Below, in pieces: positions 7,649 through 16,698 of a DNA stretch of 64,000 bases. The DNA lies in contig JBOFEA010000004.1 in assembly GCA_051647535.1 (NCBI GenBank), positions 248,001 through 312,000 of the forward strand, given 5' to 3'. The translations under genes were made by a program, and so were the position numbers. This stretch comes from Brevinema_A sp051647535 (GTDB lineage: Bacteria > Spirochaetota > Brevinematia > Brevinematales > Brevinemataceae). Each line of letters opens with the position of its first letter. The stretch's first letter is position 1. The notes below the pieces were generated by a model. The model was not told the origin of the DNA. It saw only the letters and a list, made by a program, of their open reading frames with translations, and made no database searches.

Positions 7649-8146
7649 ATGAAAAAAAATATTTTTCTTACTACTTTTATATTGCCGTTGCTTACTTTTT
7701 GCGGTATAGAAGTTGCTCAGCCGATTCCCAGACTTTATGCACCTAACGGATTAATCGTAGAAAGCGGTAGAAATGCTGCAGGCGAACCAACAGCACAATT
7801 TGTTCTCACATGGCAGGGCTTAAATCCCGAAGAAGAATTTTCAGGTTATAATATTTATTATGCAAATACAAGAGTTGATGCGATGGCTTATCGAGGAAAA
7901 AAGTTATTAAACGATAAACTGGCTTTTGACCGTCTTCAACCAACATTAGTAGTAAGAAGACCGTTTACTGTTGCAAGCAATTTTACATTTGTTATCCATA
8001 AATATTATTATAGTGCTAATGAACAATTATTTACCAATAACATGGATTATTGGTTTTTTATCAAAGCTTACAACCTTGTAAGAAATATAGAAAGCCCTCC
8101 CAGTTTATATTTTGAAGCAAAATTTATAGATAACGATCCTTCCTAG
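7649..8146 (+). CDS. Lipoprotein with Fn3-like fold, paralogue of the preceding gene
   Basis: A 165-residue protein with a lipobox (LPLLTFC) followed by an Fn3-like domain: RLYAPNGLIVES, then FVLTWQGLNPEEEFSGYNIYY, and a closing NMDYWFFIKAYNLVRN strand pair. The WQG-to-GYNIYY pattern is that of an Fn3 domain. It lies 17 bases after its paralogue and 17 bases before mfd. The association with mfd is probably transcriptional convenience, not a shared pathway. Confidence 0.7.
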   Translation: MKKNIFLTTFILPLLTFCGIEVAQPIPRLYAPNGLIVESGRNAAGEPTAQFVLTWQGLNPEEEFSGYNIYYANTRVDAMAYRGKKLLNDKLAFDRLQPTLVVRRPFTVASNFTFVIHKYYYSANEQLFTNNMDYWFFIKAYNLVRNIESPPSLYFEAKFIDNDPS

Positions 8147-8163
8147 ATTTTTGGAGCCAATGA

Positions 8164-11100
8164 ATGACTTTTACCAGTTTACATTGTTTAAATATATTCT
8201 CTGATCAAAAAGAGAAAACAATAGCAGCACCTTTAGGTGCTTTGTTGTTTAGTTTAAATGAATTACTCGACAAAAACGAACACGTATTTGTCGTAGTGGA
8301 AGAAAGTATTCAAGTTGAAAAAATTTACGAAAGTTTATGTAGCTTATATGATAATGTGTTGTACTTTCCTTCAATAGAGCTGATGCCTTATTCGCACGGT
8401 ATGCCTTCATTGGATATTTTGGCGGCAAGAATAAAAGTTCTTTCTCTTTTGTATAAAAATGAAAAGCCTTATATTATTGTATGCTGTTTTAAGAGTTTTA
8501 TCCGATATCTTCCTCCGGTTGAAGCGTTTGAGCGATCACTGATTGAACTAAAAGAAGGAATAACGCTTAATATTGAACAATTTTCAGAAAAACTAAAATT
8601 ATACGGTTATACTCAAGTATCTTTAGTAAGAGAAGTCGGAGAATTTGCAGTAAAAAATCGATTGATTGATATTTTTCCAAGTGATTCGGATATACCAATA
8701 AGAATTATTGTTGAAGACGATTGCATTGCTAAAATTGCATGTTTCAACAAAGACACTCAGCTTTCCGAAAAAAAAATTACAAAAACAGATATTGTTCCTT
8801 TAGCTGAATTTGTTTTCCCAAAAGACAAAGAAGGATTTCCGGATCCTTTTCAAAATACCTTAGCACACTCAACATTCATCGAGTATTATCACAAACTTTC
8901 ATCTTTGACATCTTACGCCGAATCAAGAAACACAAATATTCTATTCACTGACAGACCTGAACTTCAAGAAAACAAAATAAGAATCATTTTTTCGCGATTA
9001 AAAGCTGACAAATTATTAATTCCTTCGATTCGCGAAGCTTCAAAATCAGCTTTGCGAATATATTTTCGAGACAATAATGGAGAAGAATTTCCAAATATCA
9101 GACAAAGAGGAAACTTTTCAGGTGGATTTTCAGGATTTGTCATTGAAGTAGAAAAATTAATTGCAGAAAAACCAAATACTTGTATTTGTTTTTTTTCGGA
9201 GTATCCTGAAAATGCACGTAGAATTGCTGTTATGCTCCGGAGATTCAAGCCAAAGATTATTAAAAACATTAATGATGTTCCAGAAAATCAACCTGGATTT
9301 TATATTATTACCAAAAATTGGGAATTTGGATTTTCTGCAGAAGATCAATCGGGAGATTATCCGATTCTGCTGATTGGTGAAACCAATATCAGTGGTAAAC
9401 AAAAAGCTTTTAGAAAACGATTAAGCCAAACAAGTTATTCTAACTTTAGTTCCGATATCCAAACCGGAGACTACGTAGTTCATCTCAATTACGGAATTGG
9501 GGTTTTTCGAGGTATTGAACGAATTTCATCATTGGATAAAGAAAAAGATTATATCCATATTGAATATGCTGATAAACAAAAATTATTTGTCCCTTTGGAA
9601 CAAGCGGATTTAATAGGACGATACAAAGGCTCTTCGGAAGACAAACAACCAAAATTAGATTCGTTAACAGGAAAATCTTGGCAAAAAAAGAAAGTAAAAG
9701 CTCAAGAAGATATCTTAAGATTAGCAAAACAGCTGGTAGAAGATCATGCAAAACGCTTAACCTTAGAAGGAACTGCATTTCCACCGGATACCGAAGCCCA
9801 AAAAGCATTTGAAGATTTATTCCCCTATATCGAAACACCGGATCAAATAAAAGCTCTTGAAGAAATCAAAATCGATATGGAAAATCCTAGACCAATGGAT
9901 CGCTTGTTATGCGGAGATGTAGGATTTGGAAAAACAGAAATTGCTCTTCGAGCGGCATTCAAAGCAATATTTTCAGGCAAACAAGCTGCTTTTTTGGCAC
10001 CTACTACTATTCTTGCCGAACAACATTACTTAACATCATTGGAACGATTTAAAGAATTTCCGGTTAAAATTGCTTTATTAACAAGATTTACAACACCTGA
10101 AAACAAAAAAGAAATTTTAAAACAACTTGCCGAACAAAAATTGGATTTAATTATCGGAACACATGCTTTATTAAGTAAAAGTATTCAATTTAAAGACTTA
10201 GGACTTTTAATTATTGATGAAGAACATAAATTTGGTGTAGAACAAAAAGAAAAAATTAAATCTTCCTACAACTTAACAGATATCTTATCATTATCGGCAA
10301 CACCTATACCCAGAACTCTATCACTCGCATTGGGAAATCTCCGATCATTTTCAACCATTCAAACTCCTCCGGAATTACGCATGCCGATAGAAACAATTTG
10401 TTCGGATTTCAATACAGATATTATTAAAGATGCCTTAAGAACAGAATTGGAACGCGGAGGCCAAGTATATTTTATTCACAATAGAATAAAAGAATTGGAT
10501 AAATACGCAGAATTGATTTCAGAACTTGTTCCTGAAGCATCCATTATTACTGCTCACGGACAAATGGAAGAAGACGAGCTGGAAAATGCATTTTTGGGAT
10601 TCATGAAAGGATTCTATAATATTCTAATAGCAACAACAATTGTAGAAAGCGGCTTGGATATCCCAAACGCCAATACACTAATTGTCAGCGATGCCCATAG
10701 ATTAGGATTGGCACAACTATATCAATTAAAAGGCCGTGTCGGACGTTCAAATAAACAAGCATATGCCTATTTTTTATTCCCAGAACACAAGAATATAACA
10801 GAAACCGCAGTAAAACGATTAGATGCATTAGCAGAATATACAGAATTAGGATCAGGATTCGAAATAGCAAAACAAGATATGGAAATTCGAGGAGCAGGAA
10901 ATATTCTAGGAGCTGAACAACATGGACATGTGATTACAATAGGATATGATATGTATATGAAACTTCTTAGAGAAGAAGTTGACAAATTACAAGGAAATTC
11001 AACATCTTCTTCAGAAACTCTTGTTGATTTATCGTATAACGCATTTATTCCGGATACATATATCAGCGATCCTGCATTGAAAATGGAAGCTTACAAAAAA

Positions 11101-11451
11101 ATTGTCGCTGTAAAAACAGAAGAAGAAACAGAAACTCTAAAAAAAGAACTGAACGACAGATATGGATCAATTCCACATGAAGCAGCAACTCTTTTTGAAA
11201 TTTCCAAATTAAAAATAGAAGCAGGAAAAATAGGAATTACATCTATTACAGAAAAATCTTTCCATATAGAAATTGTATTTTCCCAACAGTCTAAGGCAGA
11301 TCCATTCAAAATATTAGAGATAGCACAAAATTGTAAACATCCCGTATCTTTTAATCCATACAATCCACATCAACTAAATTACGATACCTTTGAAGCAAAT
11401 GCAGAACAAAAAGTACGAAGACTAACATCTTTTTTAAGAGATATTTGTTAA
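8164..11451 (+). CDS. mfd: Transcription-repair coupling factor Mfd
   Basis: Mfd removes RNA polymerase stalled at DNA lesions and recruits UvrA. The protein has 1095 residues, close to the family norm. Domains in order: a UvrB-like module (from the N-terminus to about 350), the RNA-polymerase-interacting domain (GDYVVHLNYGIGVFRG at about 434), then the RecG-like motor with Walker A GDVGFGKTE (about 584), the DEEH box (about 685), and motif VI QLKGRVGRS (about 854). The C-terminal TRCF domain follows. The ATG has GGAG upstream. It is last in a unit behind two lipoproteins and converges on parB with five bases between stop codons and no visible terminator. Confidence 0.97.
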   Translation: MTFTSLHCLNIFSDQKEKTIAAPLGALLFSLNELLDKNEHVFVVVEESIQVEKIYESLCSLYDNVLYFPSIELMPYSHGMPSLDILAARIKVLSLLYKNEKPYIIVCCFKSFIRYLPPVEAFERSLIELKEGITLNIEQFSEKLKLYGYTQVSLVREVGEFAVKNRLIDIFPSDSDIPIRIIVEDDCIAKIACFNKDTQLSEKKITKTDIVPLAEFVFPKDKEGFPDPFQNTLAHSTFIEYYHKLSSLTSYAESRNTNILFTDRPELQENKIRIIFSRLKADKLLIPSIREASKSALRIYFRDNNGEEFPNIRQRGNFSGGFSGFVIEVEKLIAEKPNTCICFFSEYPENARRIAVMLRRFKPKIIKNINDVPENQPGFYIITKNWEFGFSAEDQSGDYPILLIGETNISGKQKAFRKRLSQTSYSNFSSDIQTGDYVVHLNYGIGVFRGIERISSLDKEKDYIHIEYADKQKLFVPLEQADLIGRYKGSSEDKQPKLDSLTGKSWQKKKVKAQEDILRLAKQLVEDHAKRLTLEGTAFPPDTEAQKAFEDLFPYIETPDQIKALEEIKIDMENPRPMDRLLCGDVGFGKTEIALRAAFKAIFSGKQAAFLAPTTILAEQHYLTSLERFKEFPVKIALLTRFTTPENKKEILKQLAEQKLDLIIGTHALLSKSIQFKDLGLLIIDEEHKFGVEQKEKIKSSYNLTDILSLSATPIPRTLSLALGNLRSFSTIQTPPELRMPIETICSDFNTDIIKDALRTELERGGQVYFIHNRIKELDKYAELISELVPEASIITAHGQMEEDELENAFLGFMKGFYNILIATTIVESGLDIPNANTLIVSDAHRLGLAQLYQLKGRVGRSNKQAYAYFLFPEHKNITETAVKRLDALAEYTELGSGFEIAKQDMEIRGAGNILGAEQHGHVITIGYDMYMKLLREEVDKLQGNSTSSSETLVDLSYNAFIPDTYISDPALKMEAYKKIVAVKTEEETETLKKELNDRYGSIPHEAATLFEISKLKIEAGKIGITSITEKSFHIEIVFSQQSKADPFKILEIAQNCKHPVSFNPYNPHQLNYDTFEANAEQKVRRLTSFLRDIC

Positions 11452-11456
11452 ATTAA

Positions 11457-12359
11457 CTAATTATTTTCGCTTTGTTGAAATAATACTTTTGTTAAAATTT
11501 CCAAATCTTGAGGAGTATGATAGAAAAATTGAACAGAACCTTTTTGAATATTACCTGAAATTTTAGTATCAATTCCTAAAGTACGAATCAATTTTTGTTC
11601 CAATGCCGTGATTCTATCATCTTTAGACAAAGGTTTAGATTCTTTAGGAAGAGTTTCCGTTTTGTTAAGCATTTTTCGAACTAGCTCTTCTGTTTCCCTT
11701 ACAGATAATTCTTCCTGTTCAACTAAAATCGCAGTTTCTTGAATCATTGTAAAATCATTCAAAGCAAGTAGAGCTCGTGCATGACCTTCAGAGATATTAT
11801 TATTGATAATCATTTGACGAACATTATTAGGTAATTTAAGAAGCCTCAATGTATTTGCAACACCGGTTCGACTTTTACCAACAAGTTTAGCAACATCATC
11901 CTGAGTTAAAGATAATCTATCTATCATTTCCTTATATGCTTCAGCAATTTCAATAGCATTTAAATCCGCCCGCTGGATATTTTCAATCAAGGCAACAGCT
12001 AATCGATCTTTTTCTTCAAACTCTCTAATCACAACAGGAACAGATTGTAATTCAGCAAGCTTAGATGCTCTCAAACGCCTTTCACCGGCAATCAACTCAT
12101 AGTTTCCATCACCAAGATCAGAAACAACTAAAGGTTGAATAACTCCGTGTTTACGGATAGATTCAGCTAATTCTTCTAAAAACGCTTCATCAAATTCTTT
12201 ACGAGGTTGATATCTGCTTGGAAGAACCTTAGAAACATCAACTGTAAGAATTCCTTTATTTTCAAAATAATGTACTTCCGGATTTAAAGACACCGCTGGA
12301 GGATTAATCAAATTCTCTTCAACAAGAGCAGACAATCCTTTTCCTAAACCTTTTTTCAT
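11457..12359 (-). CDS. parB: Chromosome partition protein ParB (Spo0J)
   Basis: ParB binds parS, uses CTP to slide along DNA, and loads SMC. The 300-residue protein has the N-terminal GLGKGLSAL motif, the CTP-binding boxes GERRLRA (92-98) and ENIQR (126-130), the helix-turn-helix LTQDDVAKLVGKSRTGVANT (151-170), and a C-terminal dimerisation region. It is downstream of parA in the same transcript, 20 bases apart, with AAGGA before its ATG. Two matching parS sites lie upstream of parA, so the segregation system is complete. It converges closely on mfd. Confidence 0.96.
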   Translation of the reverse strand: MKKGLGKGLSALVEENLINPPAVSLNPEVHYFENKGILTVDVSKVLPSRYQPRKEFDEAFLEELAESIRKHGVIQPLVVSDLGDGNYELIAGERRLRASKLAELQSVPVVIREFEEKDRLAVALIENIQRADLNAIEIAEAYKEMIDRLSLTQDDVAKLVGKSRTGVANTLRLLKLPNNVRQMIINNNISEGHARALLALNDFTMIQETAILVEQEELSVRETEELVRKMLNKTETLPKESKPLSKDDRITALEQKLIRTLGIDTKISGNIQKGSVQFFYHTPQDLEILTKVLFQQSENN

Positions 12360-12379
12360 TTATGTATCCTTTATAAAAT

Positions 12380-13147
12380 TCAAATACCGGATTTTTGAAT
12401 AAATTCATCACCAAAAGCAGCATAAGCTTTAGCACCTTGGGATGCACTATCATATTCAAAAACAGCAATACCATAAGAAGGAGCTTCACTTAAACGAACA
12501 TTTCTAGGAATAATATTGTGATAAACTTTCTCTTTAAAGAACGATTGAGCTTCATTAAGAACATCTTTTGCCAAATTAGTACGCTGATCAAACATAGTTA
12601 TTAAGATTCCTTCTATTTCCAAATCCGGATTAGTACTACTTTTTACAAGTTTGATAGCTTGAAGAAGCTGAGCAAGACCTTCCATTGCATAAAATTCACT
12701 CTGCAACGGAATAAGAACACTATGAGCCGCTGTTAAACCATTTAAAGTAAATAAAGCCAAAGAAGGAGGAGTATCCATTAAGATAAGATCATACTGATCA
12801 ATAATTTCATTCAAGGCATTCTTAATAATAAACTCTTTACCGCTTTGATTAAAAAGTTCAGCTTGAGCACCTGCTAGATCAATAGAAACAGGAATAATAT
12901 CTAGATTTTGATATTTGGAAGGAACAATTACATCCTTTATTTTTTTAGAACCAATGAACACATCATAAATTCCTTGACTTCGTTCTGAAAAGTCTACCCC
13001 CAAACCGGAACAAGAGTTTCCTTGAGGATCAATATCTAATAACAAAACCTTTTTCCCCTTACCGGCAACATATGCAGCTAAATTAACACATGTTGTTGTT
13101 TTACCGACACCACCTTTTTGATTCGCAACAACAATTATTTTCGCCAT
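12380..13147 (-). CDS. parA: Chromosome partition ATPase ParA (Soj)
   Basis: ParA is the DNA-binding Walker ATPase that works with ParB to separate origins. The 255-residue protein begins MAKIIVVANQKGGVGKTTT, with the deviant Walker A at 11-18. DIDPQGN and LILMDTPPSL are the A' and B motifs. The start at 13147 is chosen because GAGGTG lies just upstream and the beta strand starts at once; an upstream in-frame ATG would add an unlikely hydrophobic leader. The promoter at 13173-13201 lies just inside the nearest parS, so ParB spreading could repress its own operon. The usual neighbour rsmG is about 44 kb away. Confidence 0.96.
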   Translation of the reverse strand: MAKIIVVANQKGGVGKTTTCVNLAAYVAGKGKKVLLLDIDPQGNSCSGLGVDFSERSQGIYDVFIGSKKIKDVIVPSKYQNLDIIPVSIDLAGAQAELFNQSGKEFIIKNALNEIIDQYDLILMDTPPSLALFTLNGLTAAHSVLIPLQSEFYAMEGLAQLLQAIKLVKSSTNPDLEIEGILITMFDQRTNLAKDVLNEAQSFFKEKVYHNIIPRNVRLSEAPSYGIAVFEYDSASQGAKAYAAFGDEFIQKSGI

Positions 13148-13172
13148 TTCAACACCTCTTTTCGAATATCTT

Positions 13173-13201
13173 ATTATAAACATTTTTACAAAAAACTTCA
13201 A
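13173..13201 (-). promoter_or_regulatory. Promoter for parAB
   Basis: On the minus strand there is TTGAAG (13201-13196), a 17-base spacer and TATAAT (13178-13173). Its -35 lies about 26 bases from the edge of the first parS palindrome. Confidence 0.7.
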
Positions 13202-13226
13202 CAGAAACAATCAAAAATAATAAAAC

Positions 13227-13248
13227 AAATGTTTCACGTGAAACATTT
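13227..13248. promoter_or_regulatory. parS site 1
   Basis: A perfect 22-base palindrome whose core, TGTTTCACGTGAAACA (13230-13245), is identical to the known bacterial parS consensus bound by Spo0J/ParB. It lies just upstream of the parAB promoter, so it can act both as a partition centre and as a repression site. Confidence 0.95.
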
Positions 13249-13276
13249 AAAAAAAACACCCCTTGATTAAGGGGTG
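13249..13276 (-). terminator. Intrinsic terminator of the Gld-like operon, between the two parS sites
   Basis: An 8-bp stem (13257-13264 with 13269-13276, CACCCCTT/AAGGGGTG) with a GATT loop is followed on the minus strand by an eight-U run (13256-13249). It ends the transcript of the ABC operon 13299-16563 before it can read into parAB. Confidence 0.9.
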
Positions 13277-13298
13277 AAATGTTTCACGTGAAACATTT
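13277..13298. promoter_or_regulatory. parS site 2
   Basis: A second perfect copy of the 22-base palindrome (core 13280-13295), 50 bases from site 1. Its edge is directly adjacent to the stop codon of the GldG-like gene (13299-13301). Confidence 0.95.
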
Positions 13299-14906
13299 TT
13301 AACTCTTTCGTTTTATCTTATTGTTTCGACCAATTAAAACAAATAACGATGCTGCCAACCATAATACAAACCATACCATCGTAAATATAAAAATTAATCG
13401 AGTTTGTTGTGCAGATTGAGGAACACTTCGCGAACGAAGATATGATTTTGCAGGAACTGTTGTTTTTAAATCTTTACGTAATAAAAAATCTACGCTGTTT
13501 AGAAAAAACTGACTGTTTCCTCCCAAATTCAAACGTTGATTGTCCACAAAATCTAATGATCCTATCAAAACACCTCTATGCTGTTTCTTAGGGTCATCCT
13601 TCCGCGCTGTTATCGATGATAATCCTAGAGAATATACTCCCTCTATATCATTTTCATCTTTCTGATATATTTTTGAATCAATTTTCCGCTCGCCAAATCC
13701 ATTTTTTGAAATCTTTGCCAAAATATTAATATCATATATATAATTAGTATTCCAATACTCTTCTGTTAAAAGCTCTATTAATGATGCAGTCGGAAATAAC
13801 ACTCCTAGATTTTTGTTCCTAAGCTGTACTGTTATTTCTGATTTCGGTGATAATAACGGTATAATTGATAACGGTCCCGCACTTTTAGACGTTAACGTCG
13901 GATCAATCGCTATATTTTGTAAATAGGCAAAGCCCGATTTAAAAAGCAGTATATTTAAATCCTCTGTAGTCTTAGGTCCCACCATATATAATACAGAACC
14001 ACCATTGTTAATATATCTGTCAACCGAAGTTATTACTTGAGAAGACAATTCCGTTCTGGAATCCGCTATAATAAGAAGATCTGTTTCTTTTGGAACTTCA
14101 GGATGATGAAGAAGATTTAAAGCCTTAAATTCATATCCTCGATCCATCAACATTGTCTCTAATAAATTATATCCTGACGCTCCCCCACTCGAAAAATCCA
14201 CCTCTCCTTGTCCTGACAAGTAATAGATATATGTTTGTTTATTTTCTTTTAATTTTCCGATAACAGATGTAAAAATCGTTTCCCCTTTGAACTGAATATC
14301 TCCGTTATCAAATTTTTCTTCTAATATATTTGGTATAACGTATTCTTTTTTGCCATTCATTTCAAATACAAAAGTTCCATTTTGTCTTATACCATAATCA
14401 CCAGCCAACATTTTATTACGAATAGGATCAACTTCTTTAAATATTACTTTATTAGGATTAAGTGCTTGATAACGCTCTGCCAATTTCCTTCCATATGAAA
14501 TCGTTCCTGTAAAAGGATCTTCCATATCATTATAGGAAAATAATGTAATTGTAACCGGTGTTTTTAATTCCGAAATTATTGTTTTTGTTTCAGAAGAAAA
14601 TCTAAATAACCCTTGCTCCGTCCAATCAACATTCCAATCAAAACTTTTTATCAAAACAAGCAGTGCAATACCAAAAAACAAAACCGCTCCCGATTCCAAT
14701 AATTTCAAACGTGCAAACTTTCCTCTCTTAAAACTGTTCAAAAAATATTTTCGGAAAACTATCGTATCTGCTACAAATATTCCTATCATCAACAAAAATG
14801 CTACTCGAAATGCGATACTTTTATCTCCTTGCAAAACATAAAATAATATTGAAATAATAATCGATAATACAGAACATCCGGCTAATACAAATAACTTCTG
14901 TCTCAT
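13299..14906 (-). CDS. GldG-like auxiliary component of an ABC transporter
   Basis: A 535-residue membrane protein of the GldG type. Three hydrophobic helices lie near the N-terminus (about 5-26, 32-50 and 70-88). A large extracytoplasmic region follows, with VTITLFSYNDMEDPFTG and the GldG/DUF4350-type Rossmann-like pieces (LLIIADSRTELS, GGSVLYMVGP). One C-terminal helix is present (TRLIFIFTMVWFVLWLAASL). In Bacteroidota the relatives GldA, GldF and GldG form a complex needed for gliding; in other phyla their substrate is unknown. The gene is the last of three with a permease and an ATPase upstream. A GGGGAAAG ribosome site precedes the ATG. Confidence 0.85.
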   Translation of the reverse strand: MRQKLFVLAGCSVLSIIISILFYVLQGDKSIAFRVAFLLMIGIFVADTIVFRKYFLNSFKRGKFARLKLLESGAVLFFGIALLVLIKSFDWNVDWTEQGLFRFSSETKTIISELKTPVTITLFSYNDMEDPFTGTISYGRKLAERYQALNPNKVIFKEVDPIRNKMLAGDYGIRQNGTFVFEMNGKKEYVIPNILEEKFDNGDIQFKGETIFTSVIGKLKENKQTYIYYLSGQGEVDFSSGGASGYNLLETMLMDRGYEFKALNLLHHPEVPKETDLLIIADSRTELSSQVITSVDRYINNGGSVLYMVGPKTTEDLNILLFKSGFAYLQNIAIDPTLTSKSAGPLSIIPLLSPKSEITVQLRNKNLGVLFPTASLIELLTEEYWNTNYIYDINILAKISKNGFGERKIDSKIYQKDENDIEGVYSLGLSSITARKDDPKKQHRGVLIGSLDFVDNQRLNLGGNSQFFLNSVDFLLRKDLKTTVPAKSYLRSRSVPQSAQQTRLIFIFTMVWFVLWLAASLFVLIGRNNKIKRKS

Positions 14907-14915
14907 TTCTTTCCC

Positions 14916-15626
14916 CTAACGAGCAATCTGCGCTAAAATACGCGATTCTGACATTTTAATAAAAAATACACTTCCTATTACAAAGTACAATATATCATCA
15001 AAAGAAAAAACTCCAATGTTTATATTCCTAAAATGATAGCTGTAAGAAAGCATGTTAACAAAATTTATTAATGGAGAACCTGGATCCATCATCGCAGCTA
15101 TTGACTGAAAAACATTCATTACCATCCATATACCAAATCCTATCAAAATAGATATTAACGTATTATTTGAAAATGATGATGCAAATACCGATAAGGCACT
15201 AAAGAACATTATCAAAAATATTAATCCAAAAAATCCTGTAAACATTGAAAGCCAAGAAATTGGAAAAAAGAATGAAACCATTAGAGGATAAAAAAACAAA
15301 CTAACGGCAAGGATAAGAAAAAAAATCGATAATGCCAAAAACTTCCCAACTATCACCGTTCCTAACGATATCGGCGATGTAAAAAATAATGAAAACATAC
15401 CTAATTCTTTATCTCTTGAAAGAGATCTTGCTCCAACAATAATAATTGCCCATGATATTGGAGTTTCCAATAAAGAAAAAAATTGACTGAAATTTCCAAA
15501 TTCTACTACTGTTAAAAACGCTATAGAAATAAAAATATTTACAATTATAATCGAAATCCAACCCATCCATGAAAAAACATACAATCTCAGTTCATTTTCA
15601 ATAATAGGAATTATATTTTTAAACAT
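14916..15626 (-). CDS. ABC transporter permease, GldF-like
   Basis: A 236-residue ABC-2 type permease with six evident hydrophobic segments. It includes the ABC-2 signature region around ARSLSRDKELGMFSLFFTSPI, which lies in a cytoplasmic loop, and IIVGKFLALSIFFLILAVSL after it. Its start overlaps the end of the ATPase gene by eight bases and has GGAG within that gene, so the two are translationally coupled. The GldG-like gene follows after nine bases. Together the three genes should encode one inner-membrane complex. Substrate unknown. Confidence 0.87.
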   Translation of the reverse strand: MFKNIIPIIENELRLYVFSWMGWISIIIVNIFISIAFLTVVEFGNFSQFFSLLETPISWAIIIVGARSLSRDKELGMFSLFFTSPISLGTVIVGKFLALSIFFLILAVSLFFYPLMVSFFFPISWLSMFTGFFGLIFLIMFFSALSVFASSFSNNTLISILIGFGIWMVMNVFQSIAAMMDPGSPLINFVNMLSYSYHFRNINIGVFSFDDILYFVIGSVFFIKMSESRILAQIAR

Positions 15627-16563
15627 CTGATTCTCCTTGATTTGAAGATTCGGAATCTGTCATCTGAAGAAAAACTTCTTCTAATGTGTTTCTCACAGGA
15701 CTGAAAAAACGAAGCCCGGCACCTTGCTTAATGATTTCTTCCGAAAGCGTTTCAGCAATATCATTATTTGCTGATATCGTTATAATACCATTCTCTGAGA
15801 CTACTCTCAAAACACCTTTTATATCTTTTAAATGATTAATTAACGATTCACTTATTTTTTTGACTTTCACTTGATACGATAATTCCTGCTGTTGTTTTTG
15901 AAGAAGATCTTCTTTACTTCCATCAAAAATCTTTCTTCCTTCATTAATGATAATCACTTGATCACAAAGTTCTGCCGCTTCAGACATAATATGCGTCGAT
16001 AAAACTATTGTCATATCAAAATTTTGAGACAGCATTCGAATTAAATTTCTAAAATGTACCAATTGAGCCGGCTCTAATCCTACCGTAGGTTCATCCAAAA
16101 CTAATACTTTTGGTTTGTGCATAATACTTTGCGCTATTCCAACCCTTTGTTTTAATCCTTTTGACAAGTTATTAATCAATGTACTCTTTCTATCTCTTAT
16201 TTGTAAAAAATCCAATGACTCTTCCATTTGTATTTTTGACTGCTTCCAATCCAATCCATGTATTCGACCTGTAAAATCAAGATATTCTTCAACGGTTAAT
16301 TCCGGATATAAAGGAGGTATTTCACTTAAGTATCCAATAAAAGATTTTGCTTTTTCCGGTTCATCAAAAATGTTAATACCATTAATATAAACATCTCCTT
16401 CTATAGGAGGACGAAATCCCGTCATAATACTCATTGCTGTACTTTTTCCTGCACCATTAGGCCCTAAAAGAGCAAGCAGACTGCCTTCACTAATTTTAAA
16501 ATTAATATTATGCAACGCTCTAAAAGTACCATAATTTTGCGATACATTGACAAATTCTATCAT
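15619..16563 (-). CDS. ABC transporter ATP-binding protein, GldA-like
   Basis: A 314-residue ABC ATPase driving the GldF/GldG-like membrane parts. Walker A is LGPNGAGKST (about 33-42), the signature is LSKGLKQRVGIAQ, Walker B is VLVLDEPTVGLEP, and the switch His is in VLSTHIMSEA. A C-terminal extension of about 90 residues is typical of GldA-like and drug-export ATPases. The start at the second ATG (16563) is preferred because AAAGGA is seven bases upstream; the first ATG is only two bases from it. First gene of the three-gene operon; it follows the terminator of the SpoIIE gene. Confidence 0.9.
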   Translation of the reverse strand: MIEFVNVSQNYGTFRALHNINFKISEGSLLALLGPNGAGKSTAMSIMTGFRPPIEGDVYINGINIFDEPEKAKSFIGYLSEIPPLYPELTVEEYLDFTGRIHGLDWKQSKIQMEESLDFLQIRDRKSTLINNLSKGLKQRVGIAQSIMHKPKVLVLDEPTVGLEPAQLVHFRNLIRMLSQNFDMTIVLSTHIMSEAAELCDQVIIINEGRKIFDGSKEDLLQKQQQELSYQVKVKKISESLINHLKDIKGVLRVVSENGIITISANNDIAETLSEEIIKQGAGLRFFSPVRNTLEEVFLQMTDSESSNQGESDV

Positions 16564-16644
16564 ATACATTTCCTTTGTAATATCGAAATTTCTTCTATCT
16601 TGTTTATCGGTAAAATTATATTTTTATTTACTTCAATTATTAAA

Positions 16645-16682
16645 TAAAAAAAAACGCTTTTGTTTAACCAAAAACGTTTTTA
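16645..16682 (-). terminator. Intrinsic terminator after the PAS-SpoIIE gene
   Basis: The outer stem is AAAAACG/CGTTTTT and the inner stem TTTTG/CAAAA, with one mismatch and a six-base loop. The A-run on the plus strand gives a U-run for the minus-strand transcript. It separates the phosphatase gene from the ABC operon. Confidence 0.75.
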
Positions 16683-16698
16683 AAATGTATTATTCTTA

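Noticed and set aside
11452..11456. Terminator between mfd and parB
   Set aside because: Only five bases separate the two stop codons and no stable hairpin with a U-run is visible on either side.
13148..13298. Chromosome origin next to parAB
   Set aside because: parS sites are often near the origin, but I saw no cluster of DnaA boxes and no dnaA, dnaN or gyrB gene here.
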